DNA of 64,000 bases from Paenibacillus rigui (GTDB lineage: Bacteria; Bacillota; Bacilli; Paenibacillales; NBRC-103111), in contig NZ_NMQW01000013.1 of NCBI RefSeq assembly GCF_002234615.1, forward strand, positions 124,001 through 188,000, written 5' to 3'. Under the pieces are notes generated by a model. That model did not search any database. It was not told where the DNA came from and saw only the letters and a program-made list of their open reading frames with translations. Shown here one piece after another: positions 53,365 to 62,702 of this stretch (position 1 is its first letter; each line of letters starts with the position of its first letter). Position numbers and translations under genes: made by a program.

Positions 53365-53446
53365 AATATTTTTTGGATATCTGTAGATTATGGGAAAATG
53401 GCGTTCCTGTACATAGGCCTTTTTACCTAACAATCGTTCTTTTGAT

Positions 53447-54325
53447 TTATTCCTTGAACCGGTTAATAAATTGGATCGCCTTCGCGATGTCCGCCTCCGG
53501 TTGATCCCCCACCTCACGTTCGATTGTCAAATACCCATTGTAGCCGATGTCCTTCAGCGCTTGAAAATAGCGGTCGAAATCGACGCGCCCTTCACCTAAC
53601 GCAAGCTCGCGATAGGTCGGCCCTCCGGAGGCCGCTTCGGCGATGCGCTCATGACTCATCGGCTCGTAACCGAGTGAGCCGTATACTTCACGCGGGTCCA
53701 CTTCCCGCAGCCTTACGCCGTCCTTGACGTGCGTGTGCACAATGTAGTCCTTGAGCGTGTACACGCCCTGTACCGGATCGTCCCCGGTCACCATCACCAT
53801 GTTGGCGGGATCGAAGTTGACCGATACGCCATCGGAGCTGAGCGAATCGAGGAAGCTTTTCAGATGCGAGGCTGTCTCCGGCCCCGTCTCTACCGCAAAA
53901 TAGGCTCCCATGCTCTTTGCATACACGCCAAGCTCCTCACAAGCCTGCTGCATCGTCGCATAGACCGAATCGTTCGCGTCGCCCGGCACAACGCCAATGT
54001 GCGTCGTCACGACGTTCGTACCCAGCTCCACCGCCAGATCCAGGATGCGCTTGGATTTCTCAATTTTGCCCGGATTCGCGGACGGATCCTGGAAGCCGTG
54101 CCCTCCCAAGTCACCGCACAATGCAGAGATCCGAAGACCTAATGCTTCGATATACTGCTTCAGCTCGCGTCTGGCCGCCTGCGATAGGTTCGAGGGATCC
54201 ATCCCCCCCGAAACCGCATAAATTTGAACGCCGTCTGCGCCAAGCTCCTTTGCCTTTCTCAAGCCGTCTCGCAGCTCCATACGCAGACTATCGACCATAA
54301 TCCCGATAGGGTTGGACAGTTTCAT
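53447..54325 (-). CDS. Sugar phosphate isomerase/epimerase (TIM barrel)
   Basis: A 292-residue AP-endonuclease-2-like TIM barrel of the xylose-isomerase superfamily. Metal-binding segments are THIGVVP, FAVETGPE, VNFDPANMVM, HTHVKDG and LTIEREVG. Such enzymes isomerise or epimerise sugars, often inositol or keto-sugar derivatives. The ATG at 54325 has GGAGG at 7 bases; the ATG two codons before is too close to it. Third gene after two co-directional partners that encode another isomerase and a dehydrogenase. Confidence 0.9.
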   Translation of the reverse strand: MKLSNPIGIMVDSLRMELRDGLRKAKELGADGVQIYAVSGGMDPSNLSQAARRELKQYIEALGLRISALCGDLGGHGFQDPSANPGKIEKSKRILDLAVELGTNVVTTHIGVVPGDANDSVYATMQQACEELGVYAKSMGAYFAVETGPETASHLKSFLDSLSSDGVSVNFDPANMVMVTGDDPVQGVYTLKDYIVHTHVKDGVRLREVDPREVYGSLGYEPMSHERIAEAASGGPTYRELALGEGRVDFDRYFQALKDIGYNGYLTIEREVGDQPEADIAKAIQFINRFKE

Positions 54326-54358
54326 TTGCATCCCTCCTGATTTATATAAGCAGCGTGC

Positions 54359-55216
54359 TCACACTTCATTCCACAATCTCTTCAAATTCTCAAAGCCAAG
54401 ACGTGTACCTGCACGACAATCTTCCAAACCTTCAAATTCAAGCGAGATGAAGCCGTCGTAGCCTGACGCTTTGATCAAGCGGAGCACTTCCCGCATATCA
54501 ATGTCGCCATGTCCGACAATCGCACCGCGTAAAAAGTTGCCGTGGGAAGTCTTAAACCAGCCCGGACCGGGATCCAAATACGAAGGTCTGCGGTAAAAGT
54601 CCTTCACGTGCACCATGGAAGCATACGGAAGATTTCTTTGGACCGCAGCCACAGGATCTTCATCAACGCACATGAAATTGCCCGCATCGAGTGTCGTCCG
54701 GAAGTTCGGACGGTCCACCGCATGAAGCAGCGTCTGCACCCGGTCGCTGGCCTGCACGAAATAGCCGTGGTTCTCCACGCTCGTCACGATGTCATATTGG
54801 GCCGCATAGTCTGCGACCGTACGGCATGCATCCGCCATGCGATTCAGCAGACGGTTGAAATGGCCGATAGAAGTATCGGTCGTCCGCGCCACGTCGTGAC
54901 GCATTTTGGTGACCCCGAGCCGGGCAGCGATATCCACTTCACCCAGCACCCGCTTGATTTCCTGCTGATATGCGTCCTCCGTCTCGGTTACAAAATTGGC
55001 CCCGATGGCATAATTGGATACTTCCATGCCAAGGGCATGCGTCTTCTCTCGTATCGCATCAGCCAGCTCAGGGTTCCCTGTCAGCTCAAAGCCCAAGGGA
55101 ACAATCTCCACGTGCTCGCCCCCAAGCTCGGCGATCCAATCGATGACACCCAGAACATCCATTTCCCCGGCCTTCAATGCATTGTATAAGCTATACGTGC
55201 TTACGCCCAGCTTCAT
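54359..55216 (-). CDS. Sugar phosphate isomerase/epimerase (TIM barrel), second copy
   Basis: A 285-residue member of the same superfamily as its neighbour but only distantly similar. Metal-site segments are VEIVPLGFEL, VTSVENHGYF, TLDAGNFMCVDED, MVHVKDF and FISLEFEG. AGGAGG is six bases before the ATG at 55216. It lies 27 bases after the dehydrogenase gene stop and 33 before the other isomerase, so the three form one transcription unit. The substrate is unknown. Confidence 0.9.
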   Translation of the reverse strand: MKLGVSTYSLYNALKAGEMDVLGVIDWIAELGGEHVEIVPLGFELTGNPELADAIREKTHALGMEVSNYAIGANFVTETEDAYQQEIKRVLGEVDIAARLGVTKMRHDVARTTDTSIGHFNRLLNRMADACRTVADYAAQYDIVTSVENHGYFVQASDRVQTLLHAVDRPNFRTTLDAGNFMCVDEDPVAAVQRNLPYASMVHVKDFYRRPSYLDPGPGWFKTSHGNFLRGAIVGHGDIDMREVLRLIKASGYDGFISLEFEGLEDCRAGTRLGFENLKRLWNEV

Positions 55217-55243
55217 GTTCATCCTCCTATCGCGGAAATCCGG

Positions 55244-56308
55244 CTACAAACGGATTTCCTGTCCTTTCGCCGCAGATTCGTAGATCCCGCACAGCATCTT
55301 CATCATCTCTAATCCGTCCTCCACAGGACTGATCGGCGTGTCTCCGGACTGGCAGCACGCTACAAAATGGCTGATCTCCCGGCGGAACGCTTCCGGTACG
55401 TTAATTGATTTATGATCCGTTTGCGGTGTGATGTTCAGAATCGTATCATTCGCCTCGGCAATGAATACCAATTCAGGCTCCAGCTCGACGCCGCCCTTAT
55501 CGCCATAAAGCTTTACAGTGATTTCATCCTTTTTCGCATGCAGCGTGAAGCTGACGTCGACCAGCAGTGACGCGCCATTTTCGAATCGGATGAGTGCGTT
55601 GGCCATATCCTCGACCGTATTGAAGTTCGCATCATAATCGGCTGCTTTATAGAAGGACAAATGTTGTACATTGGAACGGTTGCCCAGCTTGTGGTACGTG
55701 TTCCCGCTTACGGAAACCGGCTTCGGACGCCCCATCATATACCAGCACAAATCAATGACGTGAACGCCGATGTCAATCAGAGGGCCGCCTCCGGAGCGCT
55801 CCGTGTCTGCGAACCAGCCTCCAGGATTGCCGAGTCTGCGGATGCAGGAAGCTTTCGCATAATACACTTCGCCAAGCTCGCCCTTATCGATGAAGCGCTT
55901 CACAAGCTGCGCATTCGCATCATAGCGGCGTACAAAGCCGACTTGCAATAGTTTACCTGTCTCCGTGACGGCCTCCTGAATAAGGCGTGCCTCCTCGACC
56001 GAACGGCACAGCGGCTTTTCAACCAATACGTGCTTTCCGGCACGCAAAGCGGCGATGCTGATTTCCGCATGCGTATTATTCCATGTGCAAATACTTACCG
56101 CCTCGATATCCGGATTGGCCAGAAGCTCCCGGTAATCGGTATAAACGTGCTCTATATCGTATTGCTTGGCCTTGTCCTTCGCCCGCTGTTCCTTCAAGTC
56201 GCAAATGGCATACAGCTTCACGCCCTCCTGCTTTTCATATGCCTGCAGATGCATGTCGGAGATCGACCCTGCCCCGATGACGCCAATGTTCATCCGATGT
56301 GTGCTCAC
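55244..56308 (-). CDS. Gfo/Idh/MocA-family oxidoreductase A
   Basis: A 354-residue NAD(P)-dependent sugar or polyol dehydrogenase. The dinucleotide loop is GVIGAGSIS, the catalytic EKP reads HVLVEKPLCRS, and GGGPLIDIGVHVIDLCWYMMG carries the conserved D and H. It would oxidise a cyclic sugar or inositol hydroxyl. The start is uncertain: GTG at 56308 with GGGG just upstream is used; ATG at 56293 (MNIGVIGAG) or longer frames up to 56374 are alternatives. First gene of the three-gene unit, divergent from an AraC regulator. Confidence 0.88.
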   Translation of the reverse strand: MSTHRMNIGVIGAGSISDMHLQAYEKQEGVKLYAICDLKEQRAKDKAKQYDIEHVYTDYRELLANPDIEAVSICTWNNTHAEISIAALRAGKHVLVEKPLCRSVEEARLIQEAVTETGKLLQVGFVRRYDANAQLVKRFIDKGELGEVYYAKASCIRRLGNPGGWFADTERSGGGPLIDIGVHVIDLCWYMMGRPKPVSVSGNTYHKLGNRSNVQHLSFYKAADYDANFNTVEDMANALIRFENGASLLVDVSFTLHAKKDEITVKLYGDKGGVELEPELVFIAEANDTILNITPQTDHKSINVPEAFRREISHFVACCQSGDTPISPVEDGLEMMKMLCGIYESAAKGQEIRL

Positions 56309-56405
56309 GATAACCCCAAGCCTCCCCATTCCTTGTTCATAGTAGTTGCTTACCTCATGATTCGCATTATACAATCAGAATACCATGACCACTCCAGGAG
56401 GTAGA

Positions 56406-57272
56406 ATGCCTATTATGGCCACTTACATGGACTATACGATCAGTTCAGACCCGATTCGCATCATCGACCGAACGACGGATAAAAGCAAGCTGAGTATCAA
56501 GTCCTTATCGATCGTTTCTGTAGGCCATCTGCCGAACCGGACCCTGTTTCGCAGCGACGCCGTATTTCAGCACTATGCCGCCGTCTACATTGCAGGGGGA
56601 TCGGGAACGTACCGCATTCATGGCCAAGAAAAGCAATCTGTCCGCAAAGGAAGCTTTTTTATATTTTTCCCGGATGCCACCTTTGATTACGGTCCTGATC
56701 CGAACGCGACCTGGGATGAATTTTACTTCACGCTGGAAGGGTCCCGGATTCAGGAATGGCTCACAACCTGGCTGACCGAACCGGGCAAGTTACGGCAAGC
56801 GGGAGTGGATGACGCCTATGACAGCAAAATGGAGCGGATTTTCATGCTGATGGAAAGCGGCAATCCGGCCAATCTGGACCGTGCGGCTCTCCTGTTGGAA
56901 TCGCTGCTGTACGAATGGATGTTGAACAGTCAGCCTCAGTCGCCATCCGCCGCTGCCGATCCGGTAGCCAGGCTCATGGACGATCTATCGTCGTCAATCC
57001 ATCAGCCTTTCGATGCAGCGCGCGTATGCGAAAGGCATCACATTTCTATGTCCACCTTACGCCGCATCATTCACAAATATACCGGTCATTCTCTCCATGA
57101 ATACGTGCATAGGCTCAAAATCGCGGAAGCGAAAAACATGCTGCTTAATACCCACCAATCCGTCAAGGATACAGCCTTATCGCTAGGTTTTAAGGACGTG
57201 TTTTACTTCTCGCGCCTGTTCAAAAAATATGTCGGGGTCTCCCCGCAGCATTTCCGCAATCATGTTTATTAG
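56406..57272 (+). CDS. AraC-family transcriptional regulator 1
   Basis: A 288-residue regulator. The N-terminal cupin-like sensor (about 40-130) contains AVYIAGGSGTYRIHG and GSFFIFFPDA. The C-terminal double helix-turn-helix (about 185-288) contains CERHHISMSTLRRIIHKYTG and SLGFKDVFYFSRLFKKYVG. It is divergent from the dehydrogenase/isomerase unit and is its likely activator. AGGAGGTAG precedes the ATG at 56406; an earlier in-frame ATG at 56385 lacks a site. Confidence 0.92.
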   Translation: MPIMATYMDYTISSDPIRIIDRTTDKSKLSIKSLSIVSVGHLPNRTLFRSDAVFQHYAAVYIAGGSGTYRIHGQEKQSVRKGSFFIFFPDATFDYGPDPNATWDEFYFTLEGSRIQEWLTTWLTEPGKLRQAGVDDAYDSKMERIFMLMESGNPANLDRAALLLESLLYEWMLNSQPQSPSAAADPVARLMDDLSSSIHQPFDAARVCERHHISMSTLRRIIHKYTGHSLHEYVHRLKIAEAKNMLLNTHQSVKDTALSLGFKDVFYFSRLFKKYVGVSPQHFRNHVY

Positions 57273-57278
57273 GACACA

Positions 57279-57322
57279 AAAACCCCTCCTTCTGCCATAG
57301 ACAAGCCGAAAAAGGAGGGGGG
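57279..57322. terminator. Terminator between the two AraC genes
   Basis: CCCCTCCTT and AAGGAGGGG arms with a T-run on the minus strand and A/T-rich flanks, between convergent genes. Confidence 0.85.
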
Positions 57323-57329
57323 ATTGCTT

Positions 57330-58313
57330 TCAATTCTCTTCGGTTCGGTGCTGTACCCGAAATTGCATGGGGGTGGTACCGAAATTTTTTTTGAACACAT
57401 AGTGCAAATAATTCGCGCTGGAGAAGCCGTTGCGAAAAGCAATCTGATCGATCGTTTCGCTGCTCATACTCAGCTCGCTGCACACGTGAACAAGCCGTTC
57501 CTTCTCGATGTACTCGCTGAAGGTCGCACCGGTAAGGTCCCGGAAAATACGCTGCAGCTGCCGCGGGCTGATCTGCACGCGCTCAGCCACCACTTCCAGC
57601 GTGAGCGGCTCCATGAAATTGTCTTTAATGAACTGCACTGCCAGCTTATACCGGTAATGCTTCATGTCGCGCGAAGGCAAATCCGGCTTAGGCCCTGCTG
57701 CATAAGCCCGCGTCGTCCGCAGCAATATTTGAATGATTGACTGCTTGATCACCGTAAACAAACCCGGCTGGTTCTCGTCCCACGCGCGGTAGGCTGTCAG
57801 GAAGCATTCCATCGCCCGGTATTTGTCCAGCACCGGTTTAATCGGCAGCGTCTGAAGCTGCTGCACACACGCTTCAGCTTCGGCAATCTCCCACTTGCTC
57901 CCCCAGGCTGCGTCCTCGGGATCTGCGGCGAGATCCTCCTCCGACTCCAGCTTCACGATGTCGATGTGCAGGCACAGCTCATCCATAGCTTCATATGCAT
58001 CGGCTTCCTGATAATGCATCACCCCGGGACCGGTCAAATACAGCAGCCCCTCCTGCAGCGCATACGGCTGTTCACCCAGAATCACTTTGCCTTTTCCCCG
58101 TGGAATGAAATGAAATTCGTATTCGGAATGCTTGTGAAAAGACACGCTCCTTCCCGGCGCGAAGCTCGTATGGTGAAAACGCAGCATCCGGATGCCGTAG
58201 TTTCCCCAGCGAAATTCCACATCCAGTCGATCCAGCGCTTGCGGCTGCTCCATCATCAAGTCAAAAGGATACGGCTTCACATGAGCGCGGGCAGATAAGT
58301 TGGGATGATCCAT
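57330..58313 (-). CDS. AraC-family transcriptional regulator 2
   Basis: A 327-residue regulator. The cupin sensor has FAPGRSVSFHKHSEYEFHF and the C-terminal helix-turn-helix pair has VAERVQISPRQLQRIFRDLTG and FRNGFSSANYLHYVFKKNFG. It probably senses the sugar handled by the next unit. The ATG at 58313 (MDHPNL) is preceded by AAGGAGGT; a longer frame to 58358 is not needed. It is downstream of, and separated by a terminator from, the two dehydrogenase genes. Confidence 0.92.
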   Translation of the reverse strand: MDHPNLSARAHVKPYPFDLMMEQPQALDRLDVEFRWGNYGIRMLRFHHTSFAPGRSVSFHKHSEYEFHFIPRGKGKVILGEQPYALQEGLLYLTGPGVMHYQEADAYEAMDELCLHIDIVKLESEEDLAADPEDAAWGSKWEIAEAEACVQQLQTLPIKPVLDKYRAMECFLTAYRAWDENQPGLFTVIKQSIIQILLRTTRAYAAGPKPDLPSRDMKHYRYKLAVQFIKDNFMEPLTLEVVAERVQISPRQLQRIFRDLTGATFSEYIEKERLVHVCSELSMSSETIDQIAFRNGFSSANYLHYVFKKNFGTTPMQFRVQHRTEEN

Positions 58314-58343
58314 ACCGGGATACCTCCTTACGTATAGCGGGAA

Positions 58344-58394
58344 GAAGACCCGTTCCATCTATCCTCCCACGGATAAAGCCTGGAACCGGTCTTC
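58344..58394 (-). terminator. Terminator of the second dehydrogenase unit
   Basis: GAAGACCCGTTCCA (58344-58357) and TGGAACCGGTCTTC (58381-58394) pair over 14 bases with one mismatch. The hairpin lies 27 bases after the dehydrogenase stop and just upstream of the AraC 2 ribosome site. Confidence 0.7.
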
Positions 58395-58421
58395 TCGCTA
58401 ATTCACTTTTTGTGCTCCGTT

Positions 58422-59444
58422 TTATTGGGCCAGCTCGTTCAAGGAGAATGCAGCCCCCGTACGGGCGGAACGATTGGAGGCTTCCATCAAGCGGGTCAGG
58501 TCTACGGCCAGCCCGATATTTTCAGCTGCATACGTGTCCTGTTCGATGTGGGCTACCCACTGATCAAAGGCGGATAGGCGGTTCGCCGGAAGCTCGCTTC
58601 GCACCTGCCACGCCTGTGCTCCTTCATCGCCCAGCTTGGAGCTTCGAACGAGCAGCTGATTGTCATGCGTCGAGTAGAGCAGGCTGCCCTCGGTGCCATG
58701 CACCTCAATGACGAACGGGGAGTGGCGGTTTACGAATCCCGCCTCGACGACAGCCAGCGCACCGTTTGTGTAGCGCAGTACGGACACCGCGTTGTCCTCC
58801 ACCTCTTTGCCGGTCACGTAGCCGTAATTGGCCGTGATGCTGTCCGGCATGCCCAGGAACAGACGCGCCAAGTACATCGGATGGCAGCCCAAGTCGATCA
58901 TCGCACCGCCGCCGCACTGCTCGGCATTGTAGAAGTGCTCGGGCAGCCAGCCATGCGGTCCGCGTTCCGAAGGAACCGCGCCGTTATGGGACAGACGGGT
59001 ACGGACAAGCGTTACCTGTCCAAGCAGCCCCTGGTTCAGAATGTCCTGCACCGCCAGCGTATAATCCGCATTCAGGCGCGGGAGCGACACGGTCAGCTTC
59101 ACGCCCGCGGCCTCAACCGCCGCCAAAATCTCATTGACTTCCCGCAGCGTAGTGGCCACGACTTTTTCCGTGAAAATATGCTTTCCGGCCTGTGCAGCCG
59201 CAACCATCACATCGCGATGCAGGTTCGTCGGGGTATCGACGATGACCGCATCAATGTCGGGCTGTGCCAGAAGCTCGCTTAGCTCGTCATAGAACCGAAC
59301 GCCGCGTGCTTCCGCTTCCTTGCGGCCTCTCTCCGGAATCTCGTCCCAGACGGCTACGATTTCCGTTCCCGGATGCTCCGTCGCTTGTCGCGCATAATCC
59401 TTGGCATGAACATGCCAGAAGCTCAGCATGGCTACTTTAATCAT
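58422..59444 (-). CDS. Gfo/Idh/MocA-family oxidoreductase B (atypical)
   Basis: A 340-residue oxidoreductase. The usual glycine-rich loop is replaced by VAMLSFWHVHAKDYA and the EKP motif reads TEKVVAT, so both cofactor loop and active-site proline differ from the family norm. The GGGAMIDLGCHPMYLARLFLG segment and C-terminal sheet are as expected. It belongs to a recognised divergent subgroup of the family; cofactor binding may be altered. GGAGG is 8 bases before the ATG. It follows oxidoreductase C by 24 bases. Confidence 0.85.
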   Translation of the reverse strand: MIKVAMLSFWHVHAKDYARQATEHPGTEIVAVWDEIPERGRKEAEARGVRFYDELSELLAQPDIDAVIVDTPTNLHRDVMVAAAQAGKHIFTEKVVATTLREVNEILAAVEAAGVKLTVSLPRLNADYTLAVQDILNQGLLGQVTLVRTRLSHNGAVPSERGPHGWLPEHFYNAEQCGGGAMIDLGCHPMYLARLFLGMPDSITANYGYVTGKEVEDNAVSVLRYTNGALAVVEAGFVNRHSPFVIEVHGTEGSLLYSTHDNQLLVRSSKLGDEGAQAWQVRSELPANRLSAFDQWVAHIEQDTYAAENIGLAVDLTRLMEASNRSARTGAAFSLNELAQ

Positions 59445-59468
59445 CGTTGGCTCCTCCAGTTTCCGCTC

Positions 59469-60551
59469 TTAGTCGAAATAAACGGCTTTGCCCGTTTTCG
59501 CAGATTCGTAAATAGCCTCCAAAATTTCAGATACGACGCAAGCCTGCTCCGGTGTAACGATAGGCTGCTTGTCGTTCAAAACCGCATCGATCCAAAGACG
59601 AATTTCGGTATCCTGCATGCTTTCTTTTTTGCCGTCGTAGAAATCGACACCTTTGGCATCCAGAGCGATCTGGTTCGTGTACAGCTTGCTGTGCTTTTCT
59701 CCGTTCAAGCGCAGGCCATCCTCCATGTCCGCCCCGCCTTCCGTTCCGCTAAGCGTGCATTTCGCTTCCTTCACATCCAATGTATTCAACGCCCAACTCG
59801 ACTCCAGCACGATTGTAGCGCCATTTTTCATCGTAATCATCCCGAAAGCGGAATCCTCAACTGTAAATTTGCTTGGATCCCATGGACCCCAGGCATTGGC
59901 AGCGTTTTCTTTTTGCGACAATTTATGAAACGTCGTACCCAGAACCGCCTTCGGCTCGTAATTGTTCATTACCCATAAGGTCAAGTCCAAAGCATGGGTG
60001 CCAATATCGATCAACGGGCCTCCGCCTTGCTTCTCTTCATCCAGGAACACGCCCCAAGTCGGGACTGCACGGCGTCGGATCGCGTGGGCTTTTGCATAAT
60101 AAATTTCACCCAGATCGCCTTCCTCAACTACCTTCTTCAGATACAAGCTGTCCGGACGGAAACGGTTGTTATAGCCGATCGTCAGCTTTTTGCCGGTACG
60201 CTTCGCAGCTTCCACCATCCGGCGTGCATCGGCAGCCGTCTTGGCCATAGGCTTTTCACACATGACATGCTTGCCGGATTCCAATGCGGCGATAGAGATA
60301 TCCGCGTGCGAATCGTTAGGCGTGCAGACATGGACAACATCGATAGAAGCGTCCTTCAACAGATCCTCGTAATTCTCATAAACGTGCGCTTCTGCGACAC
60401 CATACTTCTCGGCAGCCTCCTGCGCCTTCTCTACAACAATATCACAAAATGCGACAAGTTCAACGTTATTTAGCTTGGAGAGGGCCGGTAAATGCTTCCC
60501 GTTAGCAATACCTCCACAGCCGATTACTGCAATTTTAAGCTTCGTAGACAT
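59469..60551 (-). CDS. Gfo/Idh/MocA-family oxidoreductase C
   Basis: A 360-residue canonical member: GCGGIANGKHLPAL at the N-terminus, HVMCEKPMAKT as the catalytic lysine region, and GGGPLIDIGTHALDLTLWVM. It is likely a dehydrogenase of inositol, a deoxy-sugar or a similar compound. Strong GTAGGAGGAATAAACG before the ATG. First gene of a two-gene unit with oxidoreductase B; AraC 2 follows. Confidence 0.92.
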   Translation of the reverse strand: MSTKLKIAVIGCGGIANGKHLPALSKLNNVELVAFCDIVVEKAQEAAEKYGVAEAHVYENYEDLLKDASIDVVHVCTPNDSHADISIAALESGKHVMCEKPMAKTAADARRMVEAAKRTGKKLTIGYNNRFRPDSLYLKKVVEEGDLGEIYYAKAHAIRRRAVPTWGVFLDEEKQGGGPLIDIGTHALDLTLWVMNNYEPKAVLGTTFHKLSQKENAANAWGPWDPSKFTVEDSAFGMITMKNGATIVLESSWALNTLDVKEAKCTLSGTEGGADMEDGLRLNGEKHSKLYTNQIALDAKGVDFYDGKKESMQDTEIRLWIDAVLNDKQPIVTPEQACVVSEILEAIYESAKTGKAVYFD

Positions 60552-60819
60552 CGTTTATTCCTCCTACAATTAAATGACTTGAGTTCATCTTAGCATGTTT
60601 CCCTATGACGCGAAATTGCAAATTAGCGACAGGGAGGAGTATGAAATTATGACATTGATAACTTTTCCGCTACACGTATTATGGCAATTAACAGCCCTCT
60701 TTTTCTTAGTGAGAAAAACGCCCTGCGGCATCCTTGGCGCATGATTTACGTTGGTGCATGGGGGGATGGATGTGGGTTTCCGACCGCAGCGGTTGGAGCA
60801 TGAACTTCAAAGACGGGCG

Positions 60820-61086
60820 CTATCGCTTCTCCATCCCACACCCATTCCCTTTTGCTCTATTCTGGGTGCTTTGTGCTGCTTCTTTTTTTGTTAACCGGTT
60901 TTCAATCCGGTATTCGTATCCGTGTACTCCTTTGTAGGATTCGGGATACATCTCACCTCCGCATGCCTCGCATGCAAGCTGTGGCGGAACATTCGGGTCT
61001 CTATCGTCCATCCTATCGAAGTTTCGAACCAAGTTAAACAGTATGTCTTCCGTTGCCTCGCAGTTCAAACAAATGTAATTGACCAT
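60820..61086 (-). CDS. Small zinc-ribbon protein, 88 aa
   Basis: A short protein with two CxxC pairs, C6/C9 (YICLNCEA) and C39/C42 (LACEACGGEM), the spacing of a zinc ribbon. After it comes a basic tail. No ribosome site is visible before the ATG at 61086, and the frame is open upstream without another start, so its translation is uncertain. I do not recognise a named family; such ribbons are common in phage and regulatory small proteins. The region around it contains a broken frame. Confidence 0.5.
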   Translation of the reverse strand: MVNYICLNCEATEDILFNLVRNFDRMDDRDPNVPPQLACEACGGEMYPESYKGVHGYEYRIENRLTKKEAAQSTQNRAKGNGCGMEKR

Positions 61087-61129
61087 CTTTTTGCTTAGCC
61101 TGTGTTTGCTTTTGTTTAGCGGCTGCTTC

Positions 61130-61297
61130 TTACAGCGATACGGGGACGAGCCGCTGGTCGTCGCATCCTTTGCACACCAGGAGCTTAAAACCTTTACTCA
61201 GGTCTCTTCAGCCCAGAAATTCCTCTATTTCCTTTAGAACATTGGAACGAAGCTTCTCCTTGTTCTTCGCCGCAAAGCGATCCCAATGGCATATTCG
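61130..61297 (-). pseudogene. Possible broken small zinc-ribbon gene
   Basis: A continuous reading frame on the minus strand, interrupted by one TGA at 61208-61210. Before the TGA it reads like a helix (FAAKNKEKLRSNVLKEIEEF, then LG); after it comes RDLSKGFKLLVCKGCDDQR with a CxxC pair and a TAA stop. Both halves look protein-like while no start codon with a ribosome site exists. A decayed gene is the simplest reading. Chance is not excluded in so short a stretch. Confidence 0.3.
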
Positions 61298-61316
61298 TTA
61301 TAAAAGATTCGTAAAA

Positions 61317-61345
61317 CAAAAAAAGAGTGGAAGACACGCTCCACC
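61317..61345 (-). terminator. Terminator after the aminotransferase gene
   Basis: GTGGAGCGTGTCTTCCAC forms a short stem and is followed on the minus strand by seven T. It lies about 100 bases after the aminotransferase stop. Confidence 0.65.
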
Positions 61346-61445
61346 CCGAAATTTTATAAATTCTGGTGCTATAATGTTGCGAAAACATCTATCGAAGCCT
61401 TGCGAACAGCGTTCGGTTAGTTTTATCACTAAATACCTTGGAAGC

Positions 61446-62621
61446 TTATGCATTGTGGTGTAAAAAATCAGCGATGCGACGAACCGCTTCCCGCAATCGG
61501 TCTTCATCCTGAACCAGTGCAATGCGCACGTAGCCCTCACCCTCCCGGCCAAAGGCATCCCCTGGAATGACAACCACCCCGGCTTTATACAGGATTTCCC
61601 GGGAAATTTGTCGAGACGTCCAGCCTTCGGGGATACGCGCCCAAATAAACATCGTCGCCTTCGGCTTCGGAAGCTGCCATCCTGCGGCCGCCAGTCCCTC
61701 GATCACAATGTCGCGCCGACGCTCGTACAGGCCTGCCACGCTTTCACCATGCTCCATATCTTCTTCCAATGCAGCGATCCCCGCCTCCTGTACTGCCAGG
61801 AATACGCCATAGTCGATATTGGATTTAAGAATGCGCAGCGCTTTGACCGCATCCGGTTGTCCTACCATGAAGGCGATGCGGCAGCCGGCCATATTGAAGC
61901 TTTTGGACAAGGAGTGAAACTCCACGGCAACCTCTTTGGCACCCTCAATCTCCAAAATGCTCATCGGCTTGAAGCCGTCGAATGCCATTTCCGAGTAAGC
62001 CAGATCATGAACCACCAATAGATCGTGCTTTTTGGCAAATGTAATAAGCTCCTCGAAGAACTCTCTCGAAGCCACCGCAGAAAGCGGATTGCTCGGATAG
62101 TTCAGCAAAATAAATTTCGCCTTCTCTGCGATAGCCGTTGGGATCTCGTCCAGCTTCGGCAGGAAGTCGTTCGCTTCTTTCAGCGGCAGAAAATAAGGCT
62201 CCACACCGGCCAGTACCAGGCTTGCGCCATAAATCGGGTAGCCCGGATCCGGCACCATCGCGATATCCCCCGGGTCCGTAATCGCCATCGCCAGATGGGA
62301 AAGCCCATCCTGGGACCCCATCAAAGCAACGATTTCCGTCTCCGGATTGAGCTCCACCTGAAACCGGTGCTTGTACCAGCGCGATACCGCTTCGCGAAAC
62401 GCCGGACTCCCCTCCGAAGTCGGGTATCCGTATACTTCAGGCTTGCGTACCGCCTGCTCCATGGCACGAATCACCCGCTCCGAGGGCGGCTGGTCCGGAC
62501 TGCCGATGCCAAGATCAATTACATCCACGCCGGAGCGGCGCACTTCCTCCTTCCAACCGGCCATCTCAGAAAAAATAGCGGATCCCATCAGGGATAACCG
62601 CTTGGATTGCAGCTTCGTCAT
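61446..62621 (-). CDS. Class I/II PLP aminotransferase (DapL/aspartate-AT-like)
   Basis: A 391-residue fold-type I aminotransferase. The PLP lysine is K240 in SLSKSFNMAG; the phosphate loop is MGSQDGLSHL and the conserved NYPSNP carries the pyridine-contact Asn, with YS and R near the C-terminus. The opening LGIGSPDQPPS resembles LL-diaminopimelate aminotransferase and related succinyl-DAP or alanine aminotransferases, and annotation pipelines often call it so. Substrate is not fixed by sequence. Ribosome site weak (GAAGG). Confidence 0.87.
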   Translation of the reverse strand: MTKLQSKRLSLMGSAIFSEMAGWKEEVRRSGVDVIDLGIGSPDQPPSERVIRAMEQAVRKPEVYGYPTSEGSPAFREAVSRWYKHRFQVELNPETEIVALMGSQDGLSHLAMAITDPGDIAMVPDPGYPIYGASLVLAGVEPYFLPLKEANDFLPKLDEIPTAIAEKAKFILLNYPSNPLSAVASREFFEELITFAKKHDLLVVHDLAYSEMAFDGFKPMSILEIEGAKEVAVEFHSLSKSFNMAGCRIAFMVGQPDAVKALRILKSNIDYGVFLAVQEAGIAALEEDMEHGESVAGLYERRRDIVIEGLAAAGWQLPKPKATMFIWARIPEGWTSRQISREILYKAGVVVIPGDAFGREGEGYVRIALVQDEDRLREAVRRIADFLHHNA

Positions 62622-62702
62622 ATTAGAGCAACCTTCTTTTTTATAAGATAATAAGCTATCGAAGCCCGGCCCTCTGCCGAAGCGGAGGAACGAGGCCCCA
62701 AA

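Noticed and set aside
60646-60741. A 31-codon frame with AGGAG-like sequence upstream
   Set aside because: The ribosome site is better placed for another ATG that stops after two codons; peptide has no recognisable feature.
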